NCBI GenBank assembly: GCA_905201895.1
Contig: CAJKPX010000005.1
Location: 1 to 64,000, forward strand
Origin: an uncultured Eubacteriales bacterium
Lineage (GTDB): Bacteria; Bacillota; Clostridia; Oscillospirales; CAG-272
Reading direction: 5' to 3'
Length of the DNA stretch: 64,000 bases
The first letter of the stretch is position 1. Every line of letters starts with the position of its first letter. The position numbers were made by a program, and so were the translations under genes. Below, in pieces: positions 42,917 through 51,913 of the stretch. The notes beneath the pieces are model-generated. The model ran no database searches. It was not told the DNA's origin and saw nothing but the letters and a program-made list of their open reading frames with translations.

Positions 42917-43831
42917 TCAATTGGCGTCATTGCTTTGCGAAAGGAGCAAATCACCGCTCACGGTTTCCACATCAAAGGAGGCTGTTCCCGATCCGCAAAC
43001 GTAGCGTTCCCCTTGCTTTGTCACCGAAAAATCCGAGATAAATTGCCCACTCTCGGTTTCGTGCAAAAGCGCAAATGAGGAATCGGCAGGGATCAGGAGC
43101 TCCACATCGCCACTCACCGATTCAATATCGAGTGCACTCGGACAAAAGGTGGAGCAGAACGTAAGATCACCGCTCACGAGCTCTGCATCTGCGCGCTCCA
43201 CACGACAATCGGAAACGCTGATATCCCCGCTCGTCGACTCCAGCTCGCAGCGCGTAAAGGCGGCGTTTTGGAGCGTGAGATTTCCCGAAACATTCTCATA
43301 AACAAATGCATCCGCCGAAATATCGGTAACCGACACCTGTGAGGACACGGTTTTCACGTCGAGCAGCTCCAGCGATTCGAGCATGTGCTCGGGGATGCGG
43401 AGAATCAGGGTCTTGTTGCGGTTCTCATGCCCGAAGCCGAGAAACCAGGAGGATTTGCGGTATTTGATCGAAAGTCTGCCGTTCTCATCCACGCGCCAAC
43501 GCAACCTTGCCGACTCGGGCAGCTCGGCATCGGCGCTCTCGGTGAGTGAGACGAAGGTGTCGCCGCACGCCACGATCTCGATTTTGCCGTCGACCCAATC
43601 GAGGTCGATCGCGGTGATGTCCCCATATGGGATGCTTCCCTCCCCCACCGTGTAGCCCGTTTCGTCATAACGGTAATCCTGCCAGCCGAACACCCGACCG
43701 CCGTCAATTCCGAGCAGCGGTGAGATCACGCCCCAGAGCACTGCCGCGATGACCAGGCAACCGATCACGATGAGTACAATTTTGATGATTTTCTTCACTG
43801 CCTGCGCCTGTGGTTGCTGCAATATTTGCAT
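42917..43831 (-). CDS. DUF4097-family beta-solenoid membrane-anchored protein
   Basis: This 304-residue protein has one N-terminal membrane segment (IIKIVLIVIGCLVIAAVLWGVI, about residues 15-36). An extracellular domain of repeated short strands with a recurring VSGD pattern follows (ENVSGNLTL, ESTSGDISVSD, ELVSGDLTF, ESVSGDVELLI, ETVSGDLLL). That pattern is the DUF4097 adhesin-like fold, a beta-solenoid found in envelope proteins often linked to stress signalling. Function is not known. The ATG follows AGAAGGGTATCACC, and the gene lies 28 bases after the DHHW gene in the same direction, so it may be co-transcribed with the acyl-transfer pair. Confidence 0.8.
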   Translation of the reverse strand: MQILQQPQAQAVKKIIKIVLIVIGCLVIAAVLWGVISPLLGIDGGRVFGWQDYRYDETGYTVGEGSIPYGDITAIDLDWVDGKIEIVACGDTFVSLTESADAELPESARLRWRVDENGRLSIKYRKSSWFLGFGHENRNKTLILRIPEHMLESLELLDVKTVSSQVSVTDISADAFVYENVSGNLTLQNAAFTRCELESTSGDISVSDCRVERADAELVSGDLTFCSTFCPSALDIESVSGDVELLIPADSSFALLHETESGQFISDFSVTKQGERYVCGSGTASFDVETVSGDLLLSQSNDAN

Positions 43832-43859
43832 GGTGATACCCTTCTTTCGTATAGAGCGG

Positions 43860-45041
43860 TCAAGAGAGACGTCCGAGCTTGTTTGCCGTAACCAGATTTT
43901 CTACGGTATAGAGGATCAGAACGCGGTCGGCGCCGTACTCCCGTGCCAGCTCGGTGACGTTGGTGTAATCGCTTCTCGTTGAGGAAAGATTGAGAAGCAC
44001 GAGATTAAAATGCTGTGCGAGGAACGGAGCCGCGGCATTTGCAAAGCTATCCTTGAGGATGAGCAGCGTCGGGCGGTCCTCTCCGCCGCGCTTGGTAACC
44101 GTTACCACGTCATGCGTTCCATCAAGAAAGATGGAATAATGGTCCTTTTTGGAGAGATAATCGAGGTTGTAAAGACCGCCCGCGAGCTCCTCGCCATCGG
44201 CAATCACACAAAAATCCGATTCGTTTCCTGCATACCAAAGCTCCACCGAGTCGGGATGAACGAATTTCATGCCACCTGCCGACCATGCTGTGCCGTAAAA
44301 GCTCCGTGAAACGATTTGGCGGTCAAAATGCTCAATCGGCAGTATTTCGTCCTCCATCCCCCAGGAGCGCATCATTTCCACATAGCCGTAATAAGCGCCG
44401 AGCGTGGTCCAATGGTGATCGGTTTTGTAGTAGACGTATTCCCCCCGATCGTAGCACGCACGGAGCATCGGAACACTGTCGATCGCCTGCACCGACCGAT
44501 CCATTCCTCCGTAAATACGTGCAAGGAGTGCGTCGCTCTGCTCGGTTGGATAGGAAAAGGCAGAGGCGGCAACGTCAACGGTGCGCCCCGTGAGAAACAC
44601 GGTGAGTGGAACGTCGAGACTGTTAGCGGCGCGATTGATGCCCGCGGTTGCCGCGTCAATCAGCAGAGGATCAAAGGCATCGAGCGAGACCGTGATCTCG
44701 CGACCGTCTGCCGTTTTGATATCAAAGGTGCGTTTGGCAAGCTGACCGTTCTTTCCGAGCAGAATGCCATTGTTCTCTCCCTTTCCAAGCCCCAGCTCTG
44801 CCAGCCCTTTCCAGCCAACCAGATAATCGCGCATGGGAAACTGATCGGCATAGTAATCGTTCATATCATCACCAAGGCTACCATTGCAGAGCGAGTCAAA
44901 GGAGAAACGCGGAAGGGTGCGCAGGCTGCGGTTCTCCTGCTCGGAGAAGGCGCGGTCGGGTGTGAGAAGAAAGGCAATTGAGAAGCCGAAGATCAGAGTG
45001 AGAAACAAGATGACCGTGACAAGATTTGCTTTTGCTTTCAT
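43860..45041 (-). CDS. DHHW-family secreted/membrane-anchored protein (AlgX/AlgJ-like partner)
   Basis: This 393-residue protein has an N-terminal signal-anchor (LVTVILFLTLIFGFSIAFLL) and the ENRSLRTLPRFSFDSL segment typical of DHHW proteins. The name motif is in KTDHHWTTLGAYYGY near residue 205, with a Ser-containing LLILKDSFANAAAPFL near residue 340. The DHHW and DSF elements resemble the SGNH-like catalytic set of AlgJ/AlgX O-acetylation proteins. The start at 45041 was preferred to an ATG five codons earlier because AAAGGAAAGACC lies directly before it. It follows the MBOAT gene by 42 bases, and the pair probably acetylates a cell-surface polymer. Confidence 0.82.
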   Translation of the reverse strand: MKAKANLVTVILFLTLIFGFSIAFLLTPDRAFSEQENRSLRTLPRFSFDSLCNGSLGDDMNDYYADQFPMRDYLVGWKGLAELGLGKGENNGILLGKNGQLAKRTFDIKTADGREITVSLDAFDPLLIDAATAGINRAANSLDVPLTVFLTGRTVDVAASAFSYPTEQSDALLARIYGGMDRSVQAIDSVPMLRACYDRGEYVYYKTDHHWTTLGAYYGYVEMMRSWGMEDEILPIEHFDRQIVSRSFYGTAWSAGGMKFVHPDSVELWYAGNESDFCVIADGEELAGGLYNLDYLSKKDHYSIFLDGTHDVVTVTKRGGEDRPTLLILKDSFANAAAPFLAQHFNLVLLNLSSTRSDYTNVTELAREYGADRVLILYTVENLVTANKLGRLS

Positions 45042-45083
45042 GGTCTTTCCTTTCATGATAGTTGGTACACGGTGCGATTCCCG

Positions 45084-46493
45084 TCAGAACTGCGTGTAAG
45101 CAAAGGGGCTGAAGGTGGAATCCACCAGATAGGCGGTGCAAAGCAGGAGCGCGGCGGCAGAGAGGATCGGAACAAGAATTGCGGTTCGCTCGCTCTTGGC
45201 TCGAAGCCACTCCCACAGCCGCTTCGGGAGCGGTGTTGCGCCTACCGCTGCAAGAAGAATCAGGGGGAGCATGCGCAGAAGCTGATAGGTGACGGTTGCA
45301 CTCGTAAATCCTGCCGCCCCCACGCCAAAGAGCGCGCAAAAGCACGCCCAGCCTGCACCGAGGTCGGTGTAGGAGAAGATCAAAAAGCCGAGAGTGACGA
45401 GCAGCATGGTGTAAAGGTGTTGAAAAATGGCGGGGATACGTGCAAGCAGGCGCAAAAGAAACGCCTTTTCCAAAATCAGGATCACACAAAAATAGACGCC
45501 CCAGAGAATGAAATTCCAATTGGCTCCGTGCCAAAATCCCGTGAGGAACCAAACAACGGCAAGGTTGAGATATTGGCGTGCCCGTCCGCGTCTGTTACCG
45601 CCGAGCGGAATATAAACGTATTCGCGGAACCACGTGGAGAGCGAGATATGCCAGCGCCGCCAGAATTCGGTGATGCTTTTGGAGATATAGGGATAATTGA
45701 AGTTCTCAGCAAAGCGGAAGCCGAACATGCGACCAAGCCCGATCGCCATATCCGAATAGCCCGAAAAATCGTAATAAAGATGCAGGGTGAACAGAATGAT
45801 GGTGAGCCATGCACCGAGCGTAGTGCCCGAAAACTCTGCCATCCCCTTGTAGTATTCGTAGCCCGCCGCGAGCATGTCTCCCATCAAAATCTTTTTGGCA
45901 AGCCCCACGCAGAAACGCGAAACGCCCTCGGCAAAGCCGTCCACACTCTCCCGTCGCTCGCCGAGCTGCGTGTCAATGTCCCGGTAGCGCACGATGGGAC
46001 CCGCAACGAGCTGTGGAAAGAGCGTGACGTAGGTGCCGAAGGAAACGTAATTTTTTTGCAGGGTGCAATCGCGTCGGTAGAGATCAATGGTGTAGGACAT
46101 GATCTGAAAGGTATAGAATGAAATGCCGATCGGGAGCGCAAGCCCCTCGATCACGGGCACCGACACGTATGGGATGCGCGAAAGATTTTCAGCAAAGAAA
46201 TTGTAATATTTGAAAAACAGAAGTGCGGCAAGGTTGACGGAGAGCGAGGCGATCATTGCCCATTTTGCGCGTTTCGGGTCACGCTCGCGGTAGCGCTCGA
46301 TCAAAAAGCCAAAGAGATAGGCAGAGGTGATCGAGAACACCATCAAAATGATATAGATCGGCTCCTCCCAGCCGTAAAACAGCAGACTCACGGCAAAGAG
46401 CACGGGGTTTCGCCAACGCCGCGGCACCGCATAGTAGGTCAGCAGCACCAGGGGCAGATAGGCAAACAAAAAAATCAAAGACGAAAATACCAT
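45084..46493 (-). CDS. MBOAT family O-acyltransferase (AlgI/PatA-like)
   Basis: This 469-residue polytopic protein has about eleven membrane helices and the MBOAT core: LFFKYYNFF, LPIGISFYTFQIMSY, FPQLVAGPIVRY, ITEFWRRWHISLSTWFREYVYIPLGGNRRG and FWHGANWNFILWG, with the conserved His. It moves acyl, usually acetyl, groups across the membrane to an extracellular acceptor. The DHHW partner downstream supports polysaccharide or wall-polymer O-acetylation; the acceptor is not known. The ATG follows AAAGGAATCGGAT, and a consensus promoter lies at 46550-46578. Confidence 0.92.
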   Translation of the reverse strand: MVFSSLIFLFAYLPLVLLTYYAVPRRWRNPVLFAVSLLFYGWEEPIYIILMVFSITSAYLFGFLIERYRERDPKRAKWAMIASLSVNLAALLFFKYYNFFAENLSRIPYVSVPVIEGLALPIGISFYTFQIMSYTIDLYRRDCTLQKNYVSFGTYVTLFPQLVAGPIVRYRDIDTQLGERRESVDGFAEGVSRFCVGLAKKILMGDMLAAGYEYYKGMAEFSGTTLGAWLTIILFTLHLYYDFSGYSDMAIGLGRMFGFRFAENFNYPYISKSITEFWRRWHISLSTWFREYVYIPLGGNRRGRARQYLNLAVVWFLTGFWHGANWNFILWGVYFCVILILEKAFLLRLLARIPAIFQHLYTMLLVTLGFLIFSYTDLGAGWACFCALFGVGAAGFTSATVTYQLLRMLPLILLAAVGATPLPKRLWEWLRAKSERTAILVPILSAAALLLCTAYLVDSTFSPFAYTQF

Positions 46494-46549
46494 ATCCGAT
46501 TCCTTTAACTGAAATTCCGCAGAGCACGCGGATCAATCTATCTTATTCT

Positions 46550-46578
46550 ATTATACAGTATCTGCAATTTTTTGTCAA
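46550..46578 (-). promoter_or_regulatory. Consensus SigA promoter of the MBOAT operon
   Basis: Leftward TTGACA (complement of 46573-46578), 17 bases, TATAAT (complement of 46550-46555). It shares the 168-base interval with the divergent feoA gene, for which I see no clear promoter. Confidence 0.88.
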
Positions 46579-46661
46579 GAATTCCACGCAAACAAAAAAA
46601 CGTTTTAGAACCCTTTGTCGAATTATGGAATAGTCTGTTAACAGGATTGGAGGGGACGTTG

Positions 46662-46967
46662 ATGAAGACCGACGTAAGACTTGATCAGTTGCGATGCGGA
46701 GAGAGCGCCACTGTGCGTGCGCTTGGCTGCTCGGGAGCGATCCGCCGACGCTTGGGCGATATCGGACTCATCCCGGGAGCGAGAGTTCGGTGCATTGGCA
46801 GGAGTCCCTTTGGAGACCCCTCGGCATACGAGATCTGCGGTGCGGTGATCGCCATTCGAGCCGCAGATGCGCGTGAAATTCGGATTGATCTGACAGAATG
46901 GGAGGCAAATTCCGATGGGCTTGACAAACACATCCACGGGAACGGGCGCGATCAATCGCTCCCTTGA
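46662..46967 (+). CDS. feoA: FeoA family protein
   Basis: This 101-residue SH3-like protein has the FeoA pattern VRALGCSGAIRRRLGDIGLIPGARVRCIGRSPFGDPSAYEICG (residues 17-60). FeoA is a small cytosolic partner of the FeoB ferrous iron transporter. The ATG at 46662 follows TTGGAGGGG; a longer frame has no site. Its 3' end overlaps the feoB start by 53 bases in another frame, a strong sign of coupled translation. Confidence 0.92.
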   Translation: MKTDVRLDQLRCGESATVRALGCSGAIRRRLGDIGLIPGARVRCIGRSPFGDPSAYEICGAVIAIRAADAREIRIDLTEWEANSDGLDKHIHGNGRDQSLP

Positions 46968-49068
46968 CCTGCAACGCAAGGATGAAAAAGGGGCGGTTGT
47001 TGCGCTTGCAGGCAACCCGAACGTTGGAAAAAGCACGGTTTTCAACGCACTCACGGGAATGCATCAGCACACAGGAAATTGGCCCGGAAAAACGGTTGCC
47101 TGCGCCTGTGGCCGCTGCAAGAGCAAGGTCTCGGAATACCTACTCGTTGATGTTCCGGGGGCGTATTCCCTACTCGCACACTCTGCCGAGGAGGAGGTTG
47201 CGCGGAATTTTATCTGCTTCGGTGAGCCCGATGCTACCGTGATCGTTTGCGACGCAACCTGTCTCTCGCGTAATCTCACTCTTGTTTTGCAAATTTTGGA
47301 GTGTACGTCACGCGTAATTGTTTGCGTCAATCTCCTCGACGAAGCGGCGCGCAAGGGGATCACGGTTGACCTTGCAGCACTGGAGGAGCGTCTGGGCGTA
47401 CCGGTGGTTGGCGTGGTTGCGCGAAGAAAAAGAAGTCTTGCATCACTACTCAACCGACTTGATGAAATGACACATCCGGAGCATAACGGTATGTGTCGCA
47501 AGCTTCTTTCCTATTGCGATGGCGTGGAGGTGGCAATCGGGCACGTGGAGCACGTTCTTGAAGGGCGCACGCTTGGTCGGCTTGATCCGCGATGGGTGAG
47601 CGTGATGCTGCTCGATGGCGACGAGAGCCTGATCACCGATATCAACCGCTATCTCGGGGTCGAGTCTAACGCGGATACCGAGCTGATGCAGGCACTCAAC
47701 GAGGCGCGCGAAGGACTAAACAAGCTCGGAATGGATCAATCCACTCTCCGCGATGAGCTGGCGAGTGCCGCCGTTCGCGAGGCGGAGGTGATCTGTCGGG
47801 ACATTGTGCACCGAAAAACAAACGATCCTCACGCATGGGATCGCAGGCTTGATCGCGTTCTCACGGGGCGTAAAACCGCAATTCCGATCATGCTCCTGCT
47901 TCTCATGAGCATCTTTTGGCTCACGATCTACGGCGCCAATTACCCTTCACAATGGCTTGCAAGCGGCTTTGCGTGGATCAGCACGGGCGTACGAGCAATC
48001 ATGCTTGAGCTTGACGCACCACCGTGGCTTTGCGGTCTGCTTGTGGACGGCATTCTCGGCGTGCTCTTTCGTGTGGTTTCGGTGATGCTCCCACCGATGG
48101 CGATCTTCTTTCCGCTTTTCACTCTCCTGGAGGACGCGGGGTATCTGCCGCGCGTTGCCTACAATCTCGACCGCCCCTTTGCACGCTGCAATGCCTGCGG
48201 CAAGCAATCGCTCTGCATGTGCATGGGCTTTGGATGCAATGCGGCAGGGGGGGTGGGATGTCGCATCATCGATTCACCGCGCGAGCGGCTGCTGGCGATT
48301 CTTTCCAACAGCTTTGTGCCATGCAACGGGCGTTTTCCGACGCTCATCGCCATTTTCACCATGTTTTTCGTCGGCTTTTCGGGGAGCCTCGGCGCGTCAC
48401 TCCTCTCGGCTCTGCTGCTCACGCTGCTCATTCTGCTCGGCGTTGGGATGACCTTTGCCGTGACCAAGCTGCTCTCGGCCACGCTTCTGCGCGGGCTCCC
48501 GTCGGCATTCGTGCTGGAGCTGCCGCCCTACCGACGCCCTGAGGTGGGGCGCATTCTCGTGCGCTCAATCTTTGACCGCACGCTATTCGTTCTGGGTCGG
48601 TCGGTGGCGGTCGCCGCACCCGCGGGGCTTGTGATCTGGTTGCTTGCAAACCTGAGCGTGGGAGAGGCATCCCTGCTCTCGCAGATCGCGGCGTTTCTGG
48701 ACCCCGTTGCGGCGTGGTTCGGGCTCGACGGCGTGATCCTGCTTGCCTTTCTCCTCGGGCTCCCTGCCAACGAGATCGTGATCCCGATCGTGATCATGGC
48801 ATACACGGCAGGCGGTAGCCTTGTGGAGCTTGGTAGTCTCGCGGCAACCAAGGAGCTCCTGCTCGCCAACGGATGGACGCCGCTCACCGCGATCTGCACG
48901 CTGGTGTTCATGCTCTTTCATTGGCCCTGCTCCACCACGCTCATCACGGTCTACAAGGAAACCAAGAGTGCAAAATGGACGCTTCTTGCGGCAATTCTGC
49001 CAACTGCCGTGGGGCTGCTGCTCTGCGGTCTGATCGCATCGGTGGCGAGGCTGATTGGAATATCATAA
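46915..49068 (+). CDS. feoB: Ferrous iron transporter FeoB
   Basis: This 717-residue protein has an N-terminal GTPase domain with G1 LAGNPNVGKSTVFNALTG, switch region HQHTGNWPGKTV and G3 VDVPGAYSL. A helical linker and two Gate-type membrane halves follow (about ten helices). The first gate reads CMCMGFGCNAAGGVGCRII and then NSFVPCNGRFPTL, a Clostridia variant of the usual G-C-N-V-P-A motif. It imports Fe2+. The ATG follows GGGAGGCAAATTCCG and lies inside the 3' end of feoA. The gate variation leaves open that another divalent metal is carried. Confidence 0.93.
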   Translation: MGLTNTSTGTGAINRSLDLQRKDEKGAVVALAGNPNVGKSTVFNALTGMHQHTGNWPGKTVACACGRCKSKVSEYLLVDVPGAYSLLAHSAEEEVARNFICFGEPDATVIVCDATCLSRNLTLVLQILECTSRVIVCVNLLDEAARKGITVDLAALEERLGVPVVGVVARRKRSLASLLNRLDEMTHPEHNGMCRKLLSYCDGVEVAIGHVEHVLEGRTLGRLDPRWVSVMLLDGDESLITDINRYLGVESNADTELMQALNEAREGLNKLGMDQSTLRDELASAAVREAEVICRDIVHRKTNDPHAWDRRLDRVLTGRKTAIPIMLLLLMSIFWLTIYGANYPSQWLASGFAWISTGVRAIMLELDAPPWLCGLLVDGILGVLFRVVSVMLPPMAIFFPLFTLLEDAGYLPRVAYNLDRPFARCNACGKQSLCMCMGFGCNAAGGVGCRIIDSPRERLLAILSNSFVPCNGRFPTLIAIFTMFFVGFSGSLGASLLSALLLTLLILLGVGMTFAVTKLLSATLLRGLPSAFVLELPPYRRPEVGRILVRSIFDRTLFVLGRSVAVAAPAGLVIWLLANLSVGEASLLSQIAAFLDPVAAWFGLDGVILLAFLLGLPANEIVIPIVIMAYTAGGSLVELGSLAATKELLLANGWTPLTAICTLVFMLFHWPCSTTLITVYKETKSAKWTLLAAILPTAVGLLLCGLIASVARLIGIS

Positions 49069-49074
49069 AAAAGA

Positions 49075-49106
49075 ATGGGAGACAAACGGTTGCATTTGTC
49101 TCCCAT
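49075..49106 (-). terminator. Terminator between feoB and the small membrane protein gene
   Basis: Perfect 12-base arms (49075-49086 and 49095-49106) with an 8-base loop. The T-run lies on the leftward side, so it chiefly serves the gene ending at 49147. Confidence 0.85.
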
Positions 49107-49146
49107 CTTGGTATAGAATTATAGGACAAGGCAGTGATTTTGGTGC

Positions 49147-49509
49147 TTACAGCAACGGCTTGAACAGAAGCAGGAGCAGCACGTTGCCCACAAAAAACGC
49201 GACGTTGATCAAAAAGCCCCACAAAAAGGTTTTGAATTTCGGGCGGATCCTGCCCTCCCGAACGAGGATCCGATAGTTGATGCAATAGGCAACGAACGAA
49301 ATTGCAAGCATAAACATGGAAAAATATCCAACCTCAATGGCACGCAAATATGGTCCATTTCCTGAAATGCGGAACGCGATGGAGAGCAATTGCAGGATTG
49401 TACAAACGCTCCCTGAAAGAGTAAAATCCAAATAGACGCTCTTGAGGGTGCGCTTAAAAAAGAGTCGTTTTCGCGGCTGTCTTGATCTTCTGCGCTCGCT
49501 CGGTTCCAT
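49147..49509 (-). CDS. Small hypothetical membrane protein
   Basis: This 120-residue protein is not one I recognise. A strongly basic N-terminus (RRRSRQPRKRLFFKR) is followed by three hydrophobic segments at about residues 30-48, 60-78 and 93-116. A short charged loop between the second and third reads NYRILVREGRIRPKFK. It has its own promoter (49559-49587), a good ribosome binding site (GGGAGAGGAGAG) and a terminator, so it is very likely a real gene. Confidence 0.72.
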   Translation of the reverse strand: MEPSERRRSRQPRKRLFFKRTLKSVYLDFTLSGSVCTILQLLSIAFRISGNGPYLRAIEVGYFSMFMLAISFVAYCINYRILVREGRIRPKFKTFLWGFLINVAFFVGNVLLLLLFKPLL

Positions 49510-49558
49510 ATCTGCTCTCCTCTCCCGATATTTTTGGTGTGTCGTGCTTTCTAAAAAC

Positions 49559-49587
49559 AGTATATCACATTTCTTTTATCATGTCAA
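49559..49587 (-). promoter_or_regulatory. SigA-type promoter of the small membrane protein gene
   Basis: Leftward TTGACA (complement of 49582-49587), 17 bases, TATACT (complement of 49559-49564). Confidence 0.85.
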
Positions 49588-49660
49588 TCATCCGGTTTCA
49601 AAAAAAGTAGAAAATTCTTTTGTTTTAATTTGATTTTTACACTTTTGAAATTACAAAGCA

Positions 49661-49694
49661 AAAAGAGCCATCTCGTTTGAGATGACTCTTTTTT
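49661..49694 (-). terminator. Terminator of the arginine operon
   Basis: AAAAGAG-x-CATCTC pairs with GAGATG-x-CTCTTTT around GTTT, with T and A tracts at the ends, 30 bases beyond the argF stop. Confidence 0.88.
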
Positions 49695-49723
49695 ATACAC
49701 AATGCAAAATTGCCTGCCGAGGG

Positions 49724-50707
49724 TCAGAGCGTTGCCGCCATGACCGCCTTGATGGTGTGCATGCGGTTCTCCGCCTCGTCGAATACGATCGACTGCGACG
49801 ATTCAAATACCTCGTTGGTGACCTCCATGCAATCAATGCCGAATTTCTCGTAAATCTCCTTGCCGATCTTGGTGTTCAGATCGTGGAAGGCAGGCAGACA
49901 GTGCATGAAGCGGCATTGCTCGCCCGCAAGGGTCATGAGCTCGGAGGTAACACGATAAGGCGTGAGTGCCTCGATGCGCTCCTTCCAAACGCTGTCGGGC
50001 TCGCCCATCGACACCCAAACGTCGGTGTAGATCACGTTGGCGTTCTGCACGGCTGCCTTGGGGTCCTCGCAAAGCTCGATCACAGCGCCCGTTTCCTTTG
50101 CAATCTCGCGGCAGGTGGCAACGAGAGCGTCGTTCGGGAAATATGCGGCAGGTGCGCAGGCAACGAAATGCATGCCCATCTTGGCGCATCCAACCATGAG
50201 CGAGTTGCCCATGTTATAGCGTGCGTCGCCCATATAGACCAGCTTTTTGCCCTTAAGTTCGCCGAAATGCTCGCGAATCGTAAGGAAATCGGCAAGAATC
50301 TGCGTGGGGTGGAACTCGTTGGTGAGTCCGTTCCAAACCGGAACGCCTGCGTATGCGGCAAGCTCCTCCACGATCTCCTGACCGAAGCCGCGGTACTCAA
50401 TGCCGTCATACATTCTGCCGAGCACGCGCGCGGTATCGGCAATGCTCTCCTTTTTGCCGATCTGCGAGCCCGTGGGGTCGAGATAGGTGGGATGCATGCC
50501 GAGGTCTGCCGCCGCTACCTCAAAGGCACAGCGGGTACGGGTGCTGGTCTTTTCAAAAATGAGCGCAATCGACTTGCCCTCGCAAAGACGGTGCGCAATG
50601 CCCGCCTTTTTCTTTTGTTTCAGGTCTGCCGCGAGATCGAGCAATGCGTTGATCTCTGCGGGTGTAAAATCAAGAAGCTTGAGAAAATGCTTTCCCTTCA
50701 AATTCAT
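49724..50707 (-). CDS. argF: Ornithine carbamoyltransferase
   Basis: This 327-residue enzyme forms citrulline from ornithine and carbamoyl phosphate. It has the carbamoyl phosphate loop FEKTSTRTRCAFE near residue 50, HPTQILAD near 135, and the ornithine loop HCLPAFHD near 265, which separates it from aspartate transcarbamylase. The ATG at 50707 follows AAAAGGAGAACATACC; a longer frame to 50758 overlaps argD and is rejected. It is the last gene of the arginine operon. The biosynthetic role follows from the operon, since no arcA or arcC is near. Confidence 0.96.
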   Translation of the reverse strand: MNLKGKHFLKLLDFTPAEINALLDLAADLKQKKKAGIAHRLCEGKSIALIFEKTSTRTRCAFEVAAADLGMHPTYLDPTGSQIGKKESIADTARVLGRMYDGIEYRGFGQEIVEELAAYAGVPVWNGLTNEFHPTQILADFLTIREHFGELKGKKLVYMGDARYNMGNSLMVGCAKMGMHFVACAPAAYFPNDALVATCREIAKETGAVIELCEDPKAAVQNANVIYTDVWVSMGEPDSVWKERIEALTPYRVTSELMTLAGEQCRFMHCLPAFHDLNTKIGKEIYEKFGIDCMEVTNEVFESSQSIVFDEAENRMHTIKAVMAATL

Positions 50708-50736
50708 GGTATGTTCTCCTTTTCGGTCTGTTCGGT

Positions 50737-51912
50737 TCATTCTGCGCTCGCCGCGCACGCACGCTTGATCACCTCAACCGCCTCGGCGAGGAGCTCTGCG
50801 GGGATATTCAGGGCGGGCAGGAGACGAACCTTGCTCTTTGCGGTGAGGCAGAGCACGCCTGCCGCCATGCAATCCTTGACCACGTCGGCGGCGGGACGCT
50901 CGGTTTCAATGCCGATCATGAGTCCGCATCCGCTCACAGAGCTCACGCCCTTGGCGCCGCGAAGCGCCTCGAACACCATACTTCCCTTTTGTGCAACCTC
51001 GTTAAGAAACGCCTCGTCCATACGCTCAATAACGCTGACCGCGCCTGCGCAGGATACGGGGTTGCCGCCAAAGGTGGAGCCGTGGTCGCCAAAGCCGAGC
51101 ACGCCCTCCGCGCGCTCTCCGAGGATCGCCGCACCGAGCGGAAGCCCCGCACCAAGCCCCTTTGCGGTGGTCACCACGTCGGGGGTAATCCCGTGATGCA
51201 TATAGGAATAGAGCGCACCCGTGCGTCCGTTTCCGGTTTGCACCTCGTCGATCATGAGCAGGATGTCCTCCTGTTGGCAGATCTCAGCAGCCGCGCGGAT
51301 AAATTCGGTCTCCACCGCGCAGACACCGCCCTCGCCCTGGATACATTCAAGCAGAATGCCCGCCACCTTGTTTTCCGTAACCGTGCGACGGAGTGCTTCA
51401 ATATCGTTCGCAGGGGTATGCACAAAGCCCGGGGTAAGCGGCTGGAAAAGCTCGTGATAATGTGCCTGACCCGTTGCCGCGAGGGTGGTCAGGGTTCTGC
51501 CGTGAAAGCTGTTCTCTAGCGTGACGATCGTGAAATACTCCGCGCCCTTGTGCTCTGCGGCGTATTTTCTCGCCACCTTGATGGCGCACTCGTTTGCCTC
51601 GGCACCCGAGTTGCAGAAAAAGACCTTTTTGAGTCCTGTTCTCTTGCAGAGCAGCTCCGCAAGACGCACGCAGGGCTCGGTGTAATAAAGATTGGACATG
51701 TGCTGAACTCTGCCCAGCTGCTCGATCACAGCCTTTTGCCAGACCTCGTCGGCAATGCCGAAGGAGGTGACGCCGATGCCCGAGCCCATGTCGATATAGC
51801 GCTTTCCGTTTATGTCAAAGACCTCGGATCCCTTGCCCGAAGCGATCTCAACCGGAAAACGGTTGTAGGTGTTTGCCACGTAGGCTTTATCCAATGCCAC
51901 TAGCTCGCTCAT
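50737..51912 (-). CDS. argD: Acetylornithine aminotransferase
   Basis: This 391-residue class III PLP aminotransferase makes N-acetylornithine from N-acetylglutamate semialdehyde. Landmarks are FCNSGAEANECAIKVARKYA near residue 100, LMIDEVQTGNGRTG near 215 and the PLP lysine in TAKGLGAGLPLGA near 248. Its ATG is one base after the argB stop, so translation is probably coupled. 4-aminobutyrate and other class III enzymes are excluded by the operon context. Confidence 0.95.
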   Translation of the reverse strand: MSELVALDKAYVANTYNRFPVEIASGKGSEVFDINGKRYIDMGSGIGVTSFGIADEVWQKAVIEQLGRVQHMSNLYYTEPCVRLAELLCKRTGLKKVFFCNSGAEANECAIKVARKYAAEHKGAEYFTIVTLENSFHGRTLTTLAATGQAHYHELFQPLTPGFVHTPANDIEALRRTVTENKVAGILLECIQGEGGVCAVETEFIRAAAEICQQEDILLMIDEVQTGNGRTGALYSYMHHGITPDVVTTAKGLGAGLPLGAAILGERAEGVLGFGDHGSTFGGNPVSCAGAVSVIERMDEAFLNEVAQKGSMVFEALRGAKGVSSVSGCGLMIGIETERPAADVVKDCMAAGVLCLTAKSKVRLLPALNIPAELLAEAVEVIKRACAASAE

Positions 51913-51913
51913 G

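Noticed and set aside
49588..49660. Promoter or leader for an unseen gene after the small membrane protein
   Set aside because: It is only AT-rich sequence between a leftward promoter and the argF terminator; no further signal is seen.
49682..51196. Plus-strand open frame across argF and argD (504 codons)
   Set aside because: It spans two well-supported leftward genes and the gap between them, so it cannot be a real protein gene.
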